A stretch of 64,000 nucleotides of DNA from Chloroflexota bacterium (GTDB lineage: Bacteria; Chloroflexota; Anaerolineae; B4-G1; SLSP01), in NCBI GenBank assembly GCA_029555965.1, contig JAKQHY010000098.1:1-64000 (forward strand), in the 5' to 3' direction. Below, one piece after another: positions 17,831 to 27,433 of this stretch. Positions within the stretch are counted from its first letter, which is position 1; each line of letters starts with the position of its first letter. The notes under the pieces were generated by a model. The model had not been told where the DNA came from. It saw nothing but the letters and a program-made list of their open reading frames with translations, and ran no database searches. Made by a program: the position numbers and the translations under genes.

Positions 17831-18789
17831 CCGAAGCCCTGCTGCAAATTAAAGACCTGAGGGTTTACTACCATGTGGACGCCGGCGCGGTGCGAGCTGT
17901 GGATGGCGTTTCTTTTAACCTGGAGGCGGGGATTAAGTTGGGCCTGGTCGGCGAATCCGGCTCCGGCAAGTCCACGATGGCCCTGGCCTTGATGCGCATG
18001 ATCAAGGCGCCCGGGAAAATTGAGAGCGGCCAGATGATTTTGGATGGCGTAGACTTGCTACAGCTTTCCGAGGAGAAGATGCGCCAGACTAAGCTGATGA
18101 AACTTAGCATGATCCCCCAAGGAGCCATGAACTCACTCAACCCGGTGATGCGCATTGACAAGCAGATGATGGACGGGCTGGAGGATCATAACTCGCTCTT
18201 GTCCAAAGAGGAGTTGACTGCCCGCATCCAGGAACTTTTGACAGCGGTAGACCTGGATCCCAAAGTCGCCAAGATGTACCCCCACGAGTTGAGCGGCGGC
18301 ATGAAACAGCGCGTTTGTGTGGCGATGGCGATCTCGATGGAGCCAGACCTTATCATTGCTGACGAGCCGACCAGCGCGTTGGACGTGGTTATTCAGCGCC
18401 AGGTGATGGCGATGATCAATCGCTTGCAGGAAAAACTGGGGCTGGCGTTGATTTTGATCGGCCATGATATGGGCCTGATGGCGCAGTCGGTGGATCGCCT
18501 GGCTGTGATGTATGCCGGCCGGATGATGGAGATTGCCGATACAAAAGTTATTTTCGGGAACCCGCTGCATCCTTACACGCAACTACTCATCAGCAGCCTG
18601 CCGGTGTTGGAAAACAAAGGAGTCTTCAGCGGTATCCCCGGCGTTACGCCGTCGCTGTTGACGCCGCCCCCTGGCTGTGTCTTCCATACGCGCTGCCCTA
18701 AAGCGCGGGATGTGTGCCGGGAGCGAATTCCGGTTTTCACAGAAGTGGAAACCGGGCGTTGGGTTGCCTGTCACTTAATCACTGCGTAG
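17827..18789 (+). CDS. ABC transporter ATPase, DppD type
   Basis: 320 aa. Walker A GESGSGKST at 42-50, signature LSGGMKQR, Walker B DLIIADEPTSALD, and the H-loop in LIGHDMGL. The C-terminal oligopeptide-transporter extension holds FHTRCPKARDVC, with cysteines that in homologues bind a 4Fe-4S cluster. It forms a heterodimer with the DppF-type subunit encoded 9 nt downstream. Confidence 0.92.
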   Translation: MTEALLQIKDLRVYYHVDAGAVRAVDGVSFNLEAGIKLGLVGESGSGKSTMALALMRMIKAPGKIESGQMILDGVDLLQLSEEKMRQTKLMKLSMIPQGAMNSLNPVMRIDKQMMDGLEDHNSLLSKEELTARIQELLTAVDLDPKVAKMYPHELSGGMKQRVCVAMAISMEPDLIIADEPTSALDVVIQRQVMAMINRLQEKLGLALILIGHDMGLMAQSVDRLAVMYAGRMMEIADTKVIFGNPLHPYTQLLISSLPVLENKGVFSGIPGVTPSLLTPPPGCVFHTRCPKARDVCRERIPVFTEVETGRWVACHLITA

Positions 18790-18798
18790 GATGGGACG

Positions 18799-19815
18799 AT
18801 GGCTACATCATTGATAGAACTTAAAAACGTAACAAAAATCTTCGGCGGGAAGAAAAACTATACCGTCGCGCTTGACGACATGTCCCTGGCCCTGTCAGAG
18901 AACTTCCCGCGCATTGTCACGGTGGCCGGTGAAAGTGGCAGCGGCAAAACGACAATGGGTATGTTGCTCCTGGGATTCTACTCACCCACGTTTGGGCAAG
19001 TTTTTTATAGGGGCCAGGACTTGCGCGAATTGACGTGGACCGGGATGATGGATTATCGCCGGAATATCCAGGCCGTCTTCCAAGACCCCTTCGCCGTCTA
19101 CAACCCTTTCTACAAAGTGGATAACTTACTGAGTATCCCCATCAAGAATTTTAAGTTAGCCAGTTCCGGCGCTGAGGCGCGTTCTATGATGGAGGAAGCC
19201 TTGACCAGCGTGGGGCTGCGCCCCGAGGAGACGCTGGGCCGCTTCCCGCACCAACTGAGCGGCGGGCAACGTCAACGCATCGCGGTAGCCCGCGCCCTGT
19301 TGCTGAAGCCCAAACTGCTCATCGCGGACGAACCGGTCTCGATGGTGGATGCGTCGCTGCGCTCCACGATTCTTAAGAGCCTGCGGGCGCTCAACCAGGA
19401 TTATGGCATCCCCATTTTTTACATCACCCATGATCTGACGACGGCCTATCACGTCAGCGACTACATCATGATTCTCTATCACGGCTCGGTGATGGAAGTC
19501 GGCAACGTGGACAAGATCATCCGCGATCCGCAACACCCTTACACTCAACTCCTGGTGAAATCTATCCCCTGGCCCGATCCCAACATGGCCTGGGGCGATG
19601 CGGATGACATCATCAACAAGAGCAAAGTGGCCTTCGTCAAGACGACCGGATGCAAATTTTTGCCGCGCTGCCCCAGGGCGCACGACATCTGCCAGACGCA
19701 GCCGCCAGCCCTCTTCGCCAAAGACTCCGACCGGGCCGTCGCCTGTTACCTGTTCAAGGATGCGCCGGTGGTACCACGGGAAGAACTCGGGACGTTGTTC
19801 CGTGAGGCTGTATAG
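18799..19815 (+). CDS. ABC transporter ATPase, DppF type
   Basis: 338 aa. Walker A GESGSGKTT at 44-52, signature LSGGQRQR, and Walker B LLIADEPVSMVD, with Val in place of the more common Thr. YITHDL is the switch. The C-terminal CKFLPRCPRAHDICQ matches the Fe-S-type extension. It is the last gene of the importer and is followed by a clear terminator at 19858-19903. Confidence 0.92.
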   Translation: MATSLIELKNVTKIFGGKKNYTVALDDMSLALSENFPRIVTVAGESGSGKTTMGMLLLGFYSPTFGQVFYRGQDLRELTWTGMMDYRRNIQAVFQDPFAVYNPFYKVDNLLSIPIKNFKLASSGAEARSMMEEALTSVGLRPEETLGRFPHQLSGGQRQRIAVARALLLKPKLLIADEPVSMVDASLRSTILKSLRALNQDYGIPIFYITHDLTTAYHVSDYIMILYHGSVMEVGNVDKIIRDPQHPYTQLLVKSIPWPDPNMAWGDADDIINKSKVAFVKTTGCKFLPRCPRAHDICQTQPPALFAKDSDRAVACYLFKDAPVVPREELGTLFREAV

Positions 19816-19857
19816 GCTTTGCTTTTTGATTGGATTCTAAAGCACAGTGCGTGAATG

Positions 19858-19903
19858 GAGGGGTTTTTGCAAGCGTCGGGCGCTCTGCAAGAACCCCTCT
19901 TTG
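19858..19903 (+). terminator. Intrinsic terminator of the ABC transporter operon
   Basis: A 14-bp stem (19858-19871 with 19886-19899, one G-T pair) begins GAGGGGTTTTTGCA and is followed by TTTGTG. Confidence 0.8.
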
Positions 19904-19924
19904 TGTGGAAGGTAGGGGAGAAGA

Positions 19925-21559
19925 ATGATACAACCGGTAGGCCGCAATGATCCCTGCCCCTGTGGCAGTGGAAAAAAATACAAGCAATGTCACGGACGCC
20001 TGGCGCCGCCGGGCCTCCAGCCGCCGGCGCAGGTGCTCTACGTCCACCCGGCAAAGCAGGACGTGGACTTCTATGCCCAGCACCTGGATTCTCACACCGG
20101 CGCGTTGGGGCGGCCCTACGGCCTGATGCCGTTGGGCCTGCCGGCGTTGGTCAACCTGCTGCGGCAGAACGGCATTGAGGTTAGGGGCTTGAATTACCCG
20201 ATGGAGAAGAAACTGGCCCCGGCCTTCGACCTGCGCCGCTGGCTGAAGGCGCAGCGCAGCCGGGCGCGGCTGATCCTCATAGACATGCACTGGTACGAGC
20301 ACACTTACGGCGCTATCAGCGTCGCCCAGGTCTGTAAAGAAGTCCTGCCGGAAGCCTGGACGGTGTTGGGCGGGCTGACGGCCTCCGGCTTCGCGCGGGA
20401 TATTCTGGTGGACTTTGCTGCCGTGGACTTTGTGATTCGTGGCGACGCAGAGATGCCTTTGCTAAAATTGGCGCAGCGTTTGTTGGCGGATCCGCAGCGG
20501 TCAGACGCCATCCTGGACTTTGGCGATATTCCCAACCTCTCCTACCGCCAGGATGGTGGGGTAGTGGAGACTCCGCAGACCTATTGCGCCGCCGCTGCCG
20601 ATCTGGATCGCCTGAACTTTGCGGACATTGACTTCCTGGAACATCACGAAGAATACTTCATCCACGAATACATCGTCACCGATTTGCAGGTCGCGCGGCA
20701 AACCGTGGACAAAAGCGCCTTCCGTGGGCGCTGGCTGTGTACGGCGCGTGGCTGCAAGTTCGAGTGTTCCTACTGCGGCGGCTGCCAGAGCGCGCACAAG
20801 ATGCTGGCCGGACGCGACGGTATCGTTCCCCGCTCGCCGGAGAAAGTCGTGGAGGAGTTGGGGCGGCTGGCAGAGAATCAGGTGATTCAGGCCTCCATGT
20901 CCTACGATATTGCCGAGCTGGGGGAGGCTTATTGGCGCAAGCTGTTCTCCCTGCTGCGCAAAAGCGGGGTCAGGATTGGGCTGTATAACGAATTCTTTCA
21001 ACTGCCGCCCGCCGGACTCATCAAAGACTTTGCGCGCAGCGTGGATATGACCCATTCCTGCCTGGCGCTCAGCCCGCTTTCCGGCAACGAGCGTGTGCGG
21101 CGGCTCAACGGGAAGCGGTACACTAACCGCGAATTGCTGGACCTCCTGGACGCCCTGAATTTGCACAACGTCTCGATTTTCGTCTACTTCTCCCTCAACC
21201 TGCCGGGAGAAAACGAGACCACCCTCGAGGAAACCATTGCTTTGGCGCGGCAGATTTGCGACGTGTATCCCACTTCGCTGCTCAAAATCCTGAATTCCTG
21301 CCATACCGTGGACCCGCTTTCTCCCATGCAGCAGCACCCCGAAAAGTACGACATCACCGTGAGCATGACCACCTTCAGGGACTTCTACAACTACTGCCGG
21401 GAGACGCAGCTCGCTGCGCCCGAGGCGCGCACCGGCGCCTGGCGCGGCTTCACGGCGACCACGGTCGAAGGCTGCTCCCTGAAGGTCATGGCCGACAAGT
21501 GGGACGCCGCGCGGCAGGGTCACGAATCCTGCTGGTGGCCCATCCCGCCCAGTTGGTGA
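19925..21559 (+). CDS. SEC-C motif / B12-binding-like / radical SAM protein, copy 1
   Basis: 544 aa. Residues 5-24 are a SEC-C zinc motif ([18 protein letters not shown]11, C13, C22, H23). Residues about 35-190 look like a cobalamin-binding Rossmann domain with [12 protein letters not shown] and VLGGLTAS; DxH-YG only partly recalls DxHxxG. The radical SAM cluster is C277-x3-C281-x2-C284 ([12 protein letters not shown]). RGDAE and the YSLNLPGE-like FSLNLPGE are typical of B12-radical SAM enzymes. The reaction is unknown; some features recall the Ta0216-type B12/radical SAM group. A paralogue follows. Confidence 0.85.
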   Translation: MIQPVGRNDPCPCGSGKKYKQCHGRLAPPGLQPPAQVLYVHPAKQDVDFYAQHLDSHTGALGRPYGLMPLGLPALVNLLRQNGIEVRGLNYPMEKKLAPAFDLRRWLKAQRSRARLILIDMHWYEHTYGAISVAQVCKEVLPEAWTVLGGLTASGFARDILVDFAAVDFVIRGDAEMPLLKLAQRLLADPQRSDAILDFGDIPNLSYRQDGGVVETPQTYCAAAADLDRLNFADIDFLEHHEEYFIHEYIVTDLQVARQTVDKSAFRGRWLCTARGCKFECSYCGGCQSAHKMLAGRDGIVPRSPEKVVEELGRLAENQVIQASMSYDIAELGEAYWRKLFSLLRKSGVRIGLYNEFFQLPPAGLIKDFARSVDMTHSCLALSPLSGNERVRRLNGKRYTNRELLDLLDALNLHNVSIFVYFSLNLPGENETTLEETIALARQICDVYPTSLLKILNSCHTVDPLSPMQQHPEKYDITVSMTTFRDFYNYCRETQLAAPEARTGAWRGFTATTVEGCSLKVMADKWDAARQGHESCWWPIPPSW

Positions 21560-21573
21560 GGTATTAGCAGGGG

Positions 21574-21653
21574 GGTGTTTTCGCGGGCGGTACACCGCCC
21601 GCGAAAACACCTTCTCTTAATTCGCCGCTTTAGCGGCTATTTTCGAGGAGAGG
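21574..21653 (+). repeat. Double-hairpin REP-like element carrying the next gene's SD
   Basis: A perfect 17-bp stem (21574-21590 with 21595-21611, loop TACA) is followed by GCCGCTTTAGCGGC (21624-21637) and TATTTTCGAGGAGAGG (21638-21653). The last part acts as SD for the gene at 21664. The same order occurs at 27240-27314. Confidence 0.7.
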
Positions 21654-21663
21654 ACTCTATCCG

Positions 21664-23292
21664 ATGCAAAAAGCGAACCCCAATGATCCTTGCCCTTGCG
21701 GCAGCGGCAAAAAGTACAAGTATTGTCATGGCAGCGTGGGCGTCCGCCAATTGGAGTTGCCCACGCCGGTGCTCTACATCCACCCGGCCAAGCAGGGCGT
21801 GGACTTCCCCAGCGAACCGACGGAATACACGGTGGGCCGCCCCTACGGCCTGATCCCAATGGGTATCCCCGCCCTGGTCAATTCCCTGCGCGAACAGGGA
21901 ATTCGGGTGAAGGGCATCAACTACCCGATGGAGCGCAAATTTGATCCCGTTTTCGACCTGCGGCGCTGGGTGTTGCAGCATGAAGGCGTGCGCGTCATCC
22001 TGATTGACCTGCACTGGTACGAGCATTGTTACGGCGCGATCAGCGTGGCCGAAGCCTGCAAGGAAATCCTTCCGCAGGTGTGGGTGATCGTGGGCGGACT
22101 GACCGCCTCGGCCTATGCCGGCGAGATTCTGGCCGACTTCCCGGCGGTGGACTTCGTCATCCGGGGCGACGCGGAGTATTCGCTGCTGCCGCTAGTGCAG
22201 CGATTGCTGGCGCGGGAGCGCGCCGCTGCCCTGCCCGACCTCGGCGACATCCCCAATCTCTCGTACCGGCTTGACGGCCAGGTGGTGGAAACCGTGCGGT
22301 CCTATTGCGCCGCGCCGGAAGACCTGGCGCGGCTGAATTTTATGGACATTGACTTTATGGAGCACGAAGACTCCTACTACGTCCACGAGTACCTGGTGGT
22401 GGATATGGAGGTGGCGCGGCGGGCGGCGGCGGGCGCCGATGTGGGGCGCTATCGGGGGCGCTGGCTGTGTACCGCGCGCGGCTGCGACTTCAACTGCTCT
22501 TACTGCGGCGGCGCCAAAAGCGTCCACAAGGCCCTCGCCGGGCGCGACGGCATTGTGCCTTGCCCGGTGGAACGCATCGTGGAGCAAACCCGCTATCTCC
22601 ACGACGCAAAACAGGTGATCCAGGTCGCCTTCTCCTACGACATCGCGGAAATGGGTGAGTCGTACTGGCGGAAGCTGTTCGCACTGCTGCGCAAGGAGAG
22701 CTTCAAGATCGGGCTGTACAACGAGTTTTTCCAACTGCCGCCGCGCGGCTTCATCAAGGACTACGTGCGCACCGCCGATATGGAACATTCCTGCATTGCC
22801 CTGAACCCTTATTCCGGCTCCGAGCGCGTGCGGCGCTTCAACGGCAAGCGGTATAACGATGCTGAACTTTTCAACGCACTGGACGAGCTAAACCTGTACA
22901 ACATCCCCATCTTCGTCTACTTCTCCCTGAATTTGCCCGGCGAGGATGAGCAGACGATAGAGGAAACCATCGCGTTGGCGGATCGGATCTACCATCATTA
23001 TCCCCACTCGCTGCTCAAAATCCTGAACTCGTGCCATACCGTCGAGCCGCTCTCCCCGATGCTGCAAAGCCCCGAAAAGTACGGCATCACGGTCAGCATG
23101 TCCACCTTCACGGACTTTTACGCTTACTGCCGCGAGACGCAGCTTGCCAAACCGGGGGCGCGCACCGGCGAGTGGCGTGGTTTTGCGACGGTCGGCCCGC
23201 CTGAACGCTCCTTGCAGGTGATGGCCGACAAATGGGACGCGGCCTGTCGGGGACGCGAAGCCAGCATGTGGCCGATTCCGCCGAGCTGGTAA
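21664..23292 (+). CDS. SEC-C motif / B12-binding-like / radical SAM protein, copy 2
   Basis: 542 aa, a full-length paralogue of the gene at 19925. SEC-C cysteines are C10, C12 and C21 with H22 ([17 protein letters not shown]). The cobalamin-like region keeps DLHWYEHCYGAISVAEA. The radical SAM cysteines are C274, C278 and C281 (RGCDFNCSYCGG). Long blocks such as the [11 protein letters not shown] region and the C-terminal MADKWDAA are shared. Both copies are intact, so they probably act on different substrates or as a pair. A terminator follows at 23312-23345. Confidence 0.85.
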   Translation: MQKANPNDPCPCGSGKKYKYCHGSVGVRQLELPTPVLYIHPAKQGVDFPSEPTEYTVGRPYGLIPMGIPALVNSLREQGIRVKGINYPMERKFDPVFDLRRWVLQHEGVRVILIDLHWYEHCYGAISVAEACKEILPQVWVIVGGLTASAYAGEILADFPAVDFVIRGDAEYSLLPLVQRLLARERAAALPDLGDIPNLSYRLDGQVVETVRSYCAAPEDLARLNFMDIDFMEHEDSYYVHEYLVVDMEVARRAAAGADVGRYRGRWLCTARGCDFNCSYCGGAKSVHKALAGRDGIVPCPVERIVEQTRYLHDAKQVIQVAFSYDIAEMGESYWRKLFALLRKESFKIGLYNEFFQLPPRGFIKDYVRTADMEHSCIALNPYSGSERVRRFNGKRYNDAELFNALDELNLYNIPIFVYFSLNLPGEDEQTIEETIALADRIYHHYPHSLLKILNSCHTVEPLSPMLQSPEKYGITVSMSTFTDFYAYCRETQLAKPGARTGEWRGFATVGPPERSLQVMADKWDAACRGREASMWPIPPSW

Positions 23293-23311
23293 CAACCGTT
23301 GGGCGCCGTGA

Positions 23312-23345
23312 ACGCAAAATGCCCCGAAGACATTTTGCGTTTTTT
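23312..23345 (+). terminator. Intrinsic terminator after the radical SAM pair
   Basis: ACGCAAAATG (23312-23321) pairs exactly with CATTTTGCGT (23331-23340). TTTTTT follows. Confidence 0.88.
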
Positions 23346-23414
23346 GTTGCATGGAGTATCTTTAGGGCGAGAGGTGAACCATGAACACCAATATCCCCAC
23401 TTTTGTTAGGACTG

Positions 23415-23450
23415 CTTTAATCTGCTGGATCCGCTCAATCTGCTGACAAA
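23415..23450 (+). repeat. 9-nt-period AATCTGCTK array in the 5' end of the cyclase-ATPase gene
   Basis: Units TAATCTGCT, GGATCCGCT, CAATCTGCT, then GACAAAAAT. It belongs to the family at 911-989, 36889-36951 and 53986-54025. Here it puts an in-frame TGA (23444-23446) between a good ATG with SD (23381) and the rest of the gene. Confidence 0.7.
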
Positions 23451-23452
23451 AA

Positions 23453-26400
23453 TTGGACACTATTGTGGAAGAACGGGAACGGCTGGAACAGACCATCGGC
23501 GCGCTGGAGGCGCAACGCGCGATGTTGGGTGATGTTGTGGTAGACACCGCCCTTGCGCCGTTGCGGGAGAAGCTGGCCGCGTTGACGCCGCCTGCCTCCG
23601 ACCTGGTCGGCGAGCGCAAGCGCGTTACCATTCTGCTCGCCGACGTCAAAGGCTCTACCGACCTGGCCGAGCGCCTCAGCATCGAAACGTGGGTCGAGGT
23701 GATGAATCACCTGCTCAAGTTGCTGTCAGCGGAAGTTTACCGCTACGGCGGCGAAGTGAACCAGTATCGCGGCGATGGCCTGCTGGCGTTTTTCGGCGTG
23801 GCGACGGCGCACGAGGATGATCCGGAGCGGGCGATCCTGGCGGCGTTGGCGATGCAGGCGGTGGTGCGCCCTTACGCGGCGGAACTGGCGGAGCGCGAGG
23901 GTGTGGAGCTGTGGGTGCGGGTCGGGATCAATACCGGCGAAGTCATCGTGACGCGGGTGGGGGACTGGCGGCAGCACAGCGAAGACACCGCGATGGGCCG
24001 CGCAGTGGCGCTGGCCGCGCGGATGGAAACGTCTGCTGAACCAGGCGCGGTGTTGGTGGCGGAGCCTACCTATCGCCTAGCGCGCGCGCAGTTTGAATGG
24101 CAAAGCCTTGGCGCGATCACCGTCAAAGGATTCCAACAGCCCATCCATGTCTACCGCCCGCTGCGCCACCACCCCGCGCCGGGCAAGAGCCGGGGCATAC
24201 CGGGCCTGGTCGCGCCGCTGGTGGGGCGGCAGGCCGAACTGCGCGCGTTGCAAACCGCCGTGGAGCGGCTGCGTGAGGGGGTGGGGGGCATCGCCATTTT
24301 GGTGGGGGAGGCAGGCCTGGGCAAATCCCGCATGATCGCCGAATTGCGTCAGTGGATGGCGCGTTTTGCGGAGTGGCCCCCGGGCGAAACTCCCGCCGGC
24401 GCGGTTGCCCCTGCGTCTGCTCCACCGCTCTGCTGGATCGAGGGTCGCTGTGTTTCCTATGGCGCCTCCAGCGCCTATATGCTTTGGCTGGACGTGTTGC
24501 GCGAATTGTTGGGACTGACGCCAGACTACTCGTCGGAGAGCGCGCAGGACGGGTTGGCGCAGGAGTTATCCCGAATTTTTCCCGACACCGCCGCACAAAT
24601 CGCCCCGGTGTTGGCGCACCTCTTGACGCAACCCGCAGTACACGCCTCCCCACAGGAGGCGTTGGCTGTTCCAGAAGAAGCGCCGGCGACCCGATACGTG
24701 GACGGCGAGAGTCTGAAGACGGACGTTCTTGGCGCGGTCGAGCAAGTTTTGGCAACTGCCGCCGGACGCAGCCCGCTGATTATCGTCTGTGAGGATTTGC
24801 ATTGGGCCGACCCCACCTCGCTGGACCTCTTAACGCGCCTTTTTCCCCTTACCGCGCAAACGCCGTTACTCTTGATCTGTATTTTGCGCCCAGAACCGCA
24901 GCCGCTTTGCGCTCACTTGCGGGAGGCCGCCGCGCCCTATCGCCCGTTGGATTTGAATCTTGCGCCGCTCTCGTCCGCCGAAAGTTTGACGTTGGTGACG
25001 CACTTGCTGCGCGTCAACGGCTTGCCGCCGCAGTTTTGGGAGCGCATCCTGGGGTATTCTGAGGGCAATCCGTTCTATATCGAAGAACTGCTGCGTGCCT
25101 TGCTGGATGGCGGCTCGCTGGTGTACGATGAGGCCGGCGGGTACTGGCGTATGGCGCAGGATGCCGCCGTGCCCACGATTCCCGATACGCTGCACGGCGT
25201 CCTGGCCGCGCGTATTGACCGTTTGCCGTCGCGCACCAAGCGGGTCCTCCAATTAGCGGCGGTGATCGGGCGGATTTTTGCCTATCGCGTGCTGGAAACT
25301 CTGTGGTTGATGGAGTCTGGTGCAGAAAGCGGCGCGGGGGAGACTCTCGATGCGCATCTGAGCCTTTTGGAACAGACGACGTTGCTCCGGGAGCGCCCGA
25401 CCAAGGCTGAATTCGGCTTTAGCGCGGAACGGACGTACATTTTCAAGCATTATCTGACGCAACAGGCTGCCTACTATAGTCTGCTGGAACGCGAGCGGCG
25501 CGCAATCCATCAACAGGTAGCCGAGGCGTTGAAGCAGTTACACCCGCGTCAGTTGTTCGACCTGGCCGAGTTGCTGGCCTATCACTGGGAGTGCGCCGGC
25601 GAACCAGGGCGGGCGCTGCCGCACCTGTTGCGCGCCGTTGACAAAGCTGCGTTTCGCTTTGCCGACGCGGAAACGTTGGATTATTTGGAACGGGCCGCGC
25701 AAGCCGCGCAAGCCGCGCACTTGACGTTGGCCGAGGCGGACGTACACGTGCGCTTCAACTATATTTTTCGCCGCCAGGGGGATTATGTTGCCGCGCACGC
25801 GCATTTGGAGCAGGCGCTGACGATTTACCAGGGGTTTGGCAATCAGCGGCGGGTGGGGGAGATTCTCACCGAGTTGGGGGTGCTCGCCCGGCGGCAGGGC
25901 GAGTATGTGGAGGCGGCAAAGTATTTCGAGCAGACGTTGCAGATCAGCCGTTTGGTCGGCAACCGGCATGGCGAAGCCGCCGCGCTCAACCATTTGGGCA
26001 CGATTGCGCGGTCGCTGGGGCGGTATGTGGCTGCGCAGCGTCATTTTGAACAGGCATTGCGCCTGAGCCAGGCGCTGCATAATGGTTGGGAGGAGGGCGC
26101 GGCTTTGCTTAACCTGGGGATTGTGCTACGCCATCTGGGGGATACTGCCGGCGCGGAGACCTGTTTTGTGCAGGCCTTGGCTCTGTATCAGCGGCTCCAT
26201 GACCGGATCGGTGAGGGCATGACGTTGGCCGCCTGGGCCGCGCTGGCTCATATGCAGGGCGACGATGGAACGGCCCTGGCGCACGCGCAGCCGGCCTTAA
26301 GCATTGCGGATGAGATTGGCGACCGCTCCCAACAGGGCTACGTGTTGACGGTGTTGGGGCGCGCCTTTGTCGGTCTGGGACAGTGGCAGCAAGCCAAGAA

Positions 26401-26923
26401 AGTCTATGGCGAGGCCATGACCTTGCGTCACAAGTTGGGAGAACACCACCTGGCGCTGGAATCACTGGCGGGTCTGGTCGAGGTGGCGGTGCTCCAGGAT
26501 GATTTGACACAGGCGCGGCGCTGGGTAAACGAAATTCTCGCCGCGCAGTCGGAGGGCAATCCGGCCTTTTATGGCGCGGACGACCCTTTTCAGGTCTATC
26601 TGACCTGTTATGAGGTGTTGCGGCGCGCGGGGGACCCACGGGCGGGCGCGGTATTGTCCGAGGCCCGGCGTCATTTGCAAGCGCAGGCCGCGGAACTGGT
26701 AGATGCGGCGCAGCGTCGTTCGTTTTTGGAGAAGGTGCCGGCGCATAGCAAGATCATGCAGGCTTGGGATGAAAATAACGTTCTGAAATTTCAACCTTTG
26801 AACGTTACAACGGCTGAAGAGGAGCGAGACGATGACGATGAAACGATGGTATGGGATAGTGACTGTGGTGATTGTGTTGGGGGTAGTTTTGTTGGGAGCG
26901 TGCGGCGGCGATCAAACGCCTGA
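23453..26923 (+). CDS. Adenylate cyclase / AAA ATPase / TPR signalling protein
   Basis: 1156 aa from TTG 23453. A short coiled coil (RLEQTIGALEAQR) leads to a class III cyclase domain (about 60-250) with metal Asp in LLADVKGST and GDGLLAFF. An AAA/NACHT-like ATPase follows, with Walker A GEAGLGKS (about 284-291) and Walker B IIVCEDLHWAD. About 730-1130 are TPR repeats. The start is uncertain: TTG 23453 and GTG 23465 lack an SD, while ATG 23381, in the same frame with GAGAGG, is cut off by a TGA within a repeat. The C-terminal tail after AHSKIMQAW runs 92 nt into the cytochrome gene in another frame and looks like stop loss. Confidence 0.82.
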   Translation: MDTIVEERERLEQTIGALEAQRAMLGDVVVDTALAPLREKLAALTPPASDLVGERKRVTILLADVKGSTDLAERLSIETWVEVMNHLLKLLSAEVYRYGGEVNQYRGDGLLAFFGVATAHEDDPERAILAALAMQAVVRPYAAELAEREGVELWVRVGINTGEVIVTRVGDWRQHSEDTAMGRAVALAARMETSAEPGAVLVAEPTYRLARAQFEWQSLGAITVKGFQQPIHVYRPLRHHPAPGKSRGIPGLVAPLVGRQAELRALQTAVERLREGVGGIAILVGEAGLGKSRMIAELRQWMARFAEWPPGETPAGAVAPASAPPLCWIEGRCVSYGASSAYMLWLDVLRELLGLTPDYSSESAQDGLAQELSRIFPDTAAQIAPVLAHLLTQPAVHASPQEALAVPEEAPATRYVDGESLKTDVLGAVEQVLATAAGRSPLIIVCEDLHWADPTSLDLLTRLFPLTAQTPLLLICILRPEPQPLCAHLREAAAPYRPLDLNLAPLSSAESLTLVTHLLRVNGLPPQFWERILGYSEGNPFYIEELLRALLDGGSLVYDEAGGYWRMAQDAAVPTIPDTLHGVLAARIDRLPSRTKRVLQLAAVIGRIFAYRVLETLWLMESGAESGAGETLDAHLSLLEQTTLLRERPTKAEFGFSAERTYIFKHYLTQQAAYYSLLERERRAIHQQVAEALKQLHPRQLFDLAELLAYHWECAGEPGRALPHLLRAVDKAAFRFADAETLDYLERAAQAAQAAHLTLAEADVHVRFNYIFRRQGDYVAAHAHLEQALTIYQGFGNQRRVGEILTELGVLARRQGEYVEAAKYFEQTLQISRLVGNRHGEAAALNHLGTIARSLGRYVAAQRHFEQALRLSQALHNGWEEGAALLNLGIVLRHLGDTAGAETCFVQALALYQRLHDRIGEGMTLAAWAALAHMQGDDGTALAHAQPALSIADEIGDRSQQGYVLTVLGRAFVGLGQWQQAKKVYGEAMTLRHKLGEHHLALESLAGLVEVAVLQDDLTQARRWVNEILAAQSEGNPAFYGADDPFQVYLTCYEVLRRAGDPRAGAVLSEARRHLQAQAAELVDAAQRRSFLEKVPAHSKIMQAWDENNVLKFQPLNVTTAEEERDDDDETMVWDSDCGDCVGGSFVGSVRRRSNA

Positions 26924-27122
26924 ACCTGAATTGTCCGACGGGGCGGCGCTCCTGGAAGCGCGTTGTGTGCAGTGTCATGGTTTGAGCAAGACCACGAATG
27001 AGCAGAAGACACAGGAGCAATGGCAACAAACCGTGACCCGGATGGTCGAAAAAGGGGCGCAACTGAACGCGGACGAGCAGGCTACCCTTGTGACTTACCT
27101 GGCGGAAACTTACGCCCCTTAG
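26832..27122 (+). CDS. Small c-type cytochrome lipoprotein
   Basis: 96 aa. A signal peptide with lipobox ends at GAC (VLLGACGG, Cys about 24). One heme c site, CVQCH, and a possible distal Met in RMVEKG follow. It should be a membrane-anchored external electron carrier. AGAGGAG lies 7 nt before ATG. The gene overlaps the end of the cyclase-ATPase frame by 92 nt, with its start and signal peptide within that frame. No cytochrome maturation or oxidase genes are nearby. Confidence 0.85.
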   Translation: MTMKRWYGIVTVVIVLGVVLLGACGGDQTPEPELSDGAALLEARCVQCHGLSKTTNEQKTQEQWQQTVTRMVEKGAQLNADEQATLVTYLAETYAP

Positions 27123-27433
27123 GGTCTCTCTATGAACCCTGTGTGCTCTGTGGCTATTTTCAAGGGAATTCATCATTGACGCCTGGCGTTCACCGGCGGT
27201 TGGATGAAAATTTATAGCCTGAACGCCGGGATCAAAAGGGGTTTTGCGTGCGCGGTATACCGCGCACGCAAAACCATCCTTTTAACTCGCTGCTTCAGCG
27301 GCCTATTTTCAAGGGAATTCGTTATTAACCGGGCTTCACCGGCGGTTGGATGAAAATTTCGCCAACGATTACGATAACGATTGCGATAACGATTTGCTAT
27401 TTGCTATTTTCAGAGGAGAGAGGAGGTCAATGG
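27123..27433 (+). repeat. Nested intergenic repeats before glutamate dehydrogenase
   Basis: The gap holds CTCTGTGGCTATTTTCAAGG (about 27146-27164) and a block ending GGATGAAAATTT (27165-27212). A perfect 36-nt palindrome follows (27240-27275, centre GGTATACC), then GCTGCTTCAGCGGC (27289-27302). Next come TATTTTCAAGG, a second GGATGAAAATTT block (27311-27358), (AACGAT) repeats, and CTATTTTCAGAGGAGAG, which supplies the SD for 27434. No gene is seen. Confidence 0.7.
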
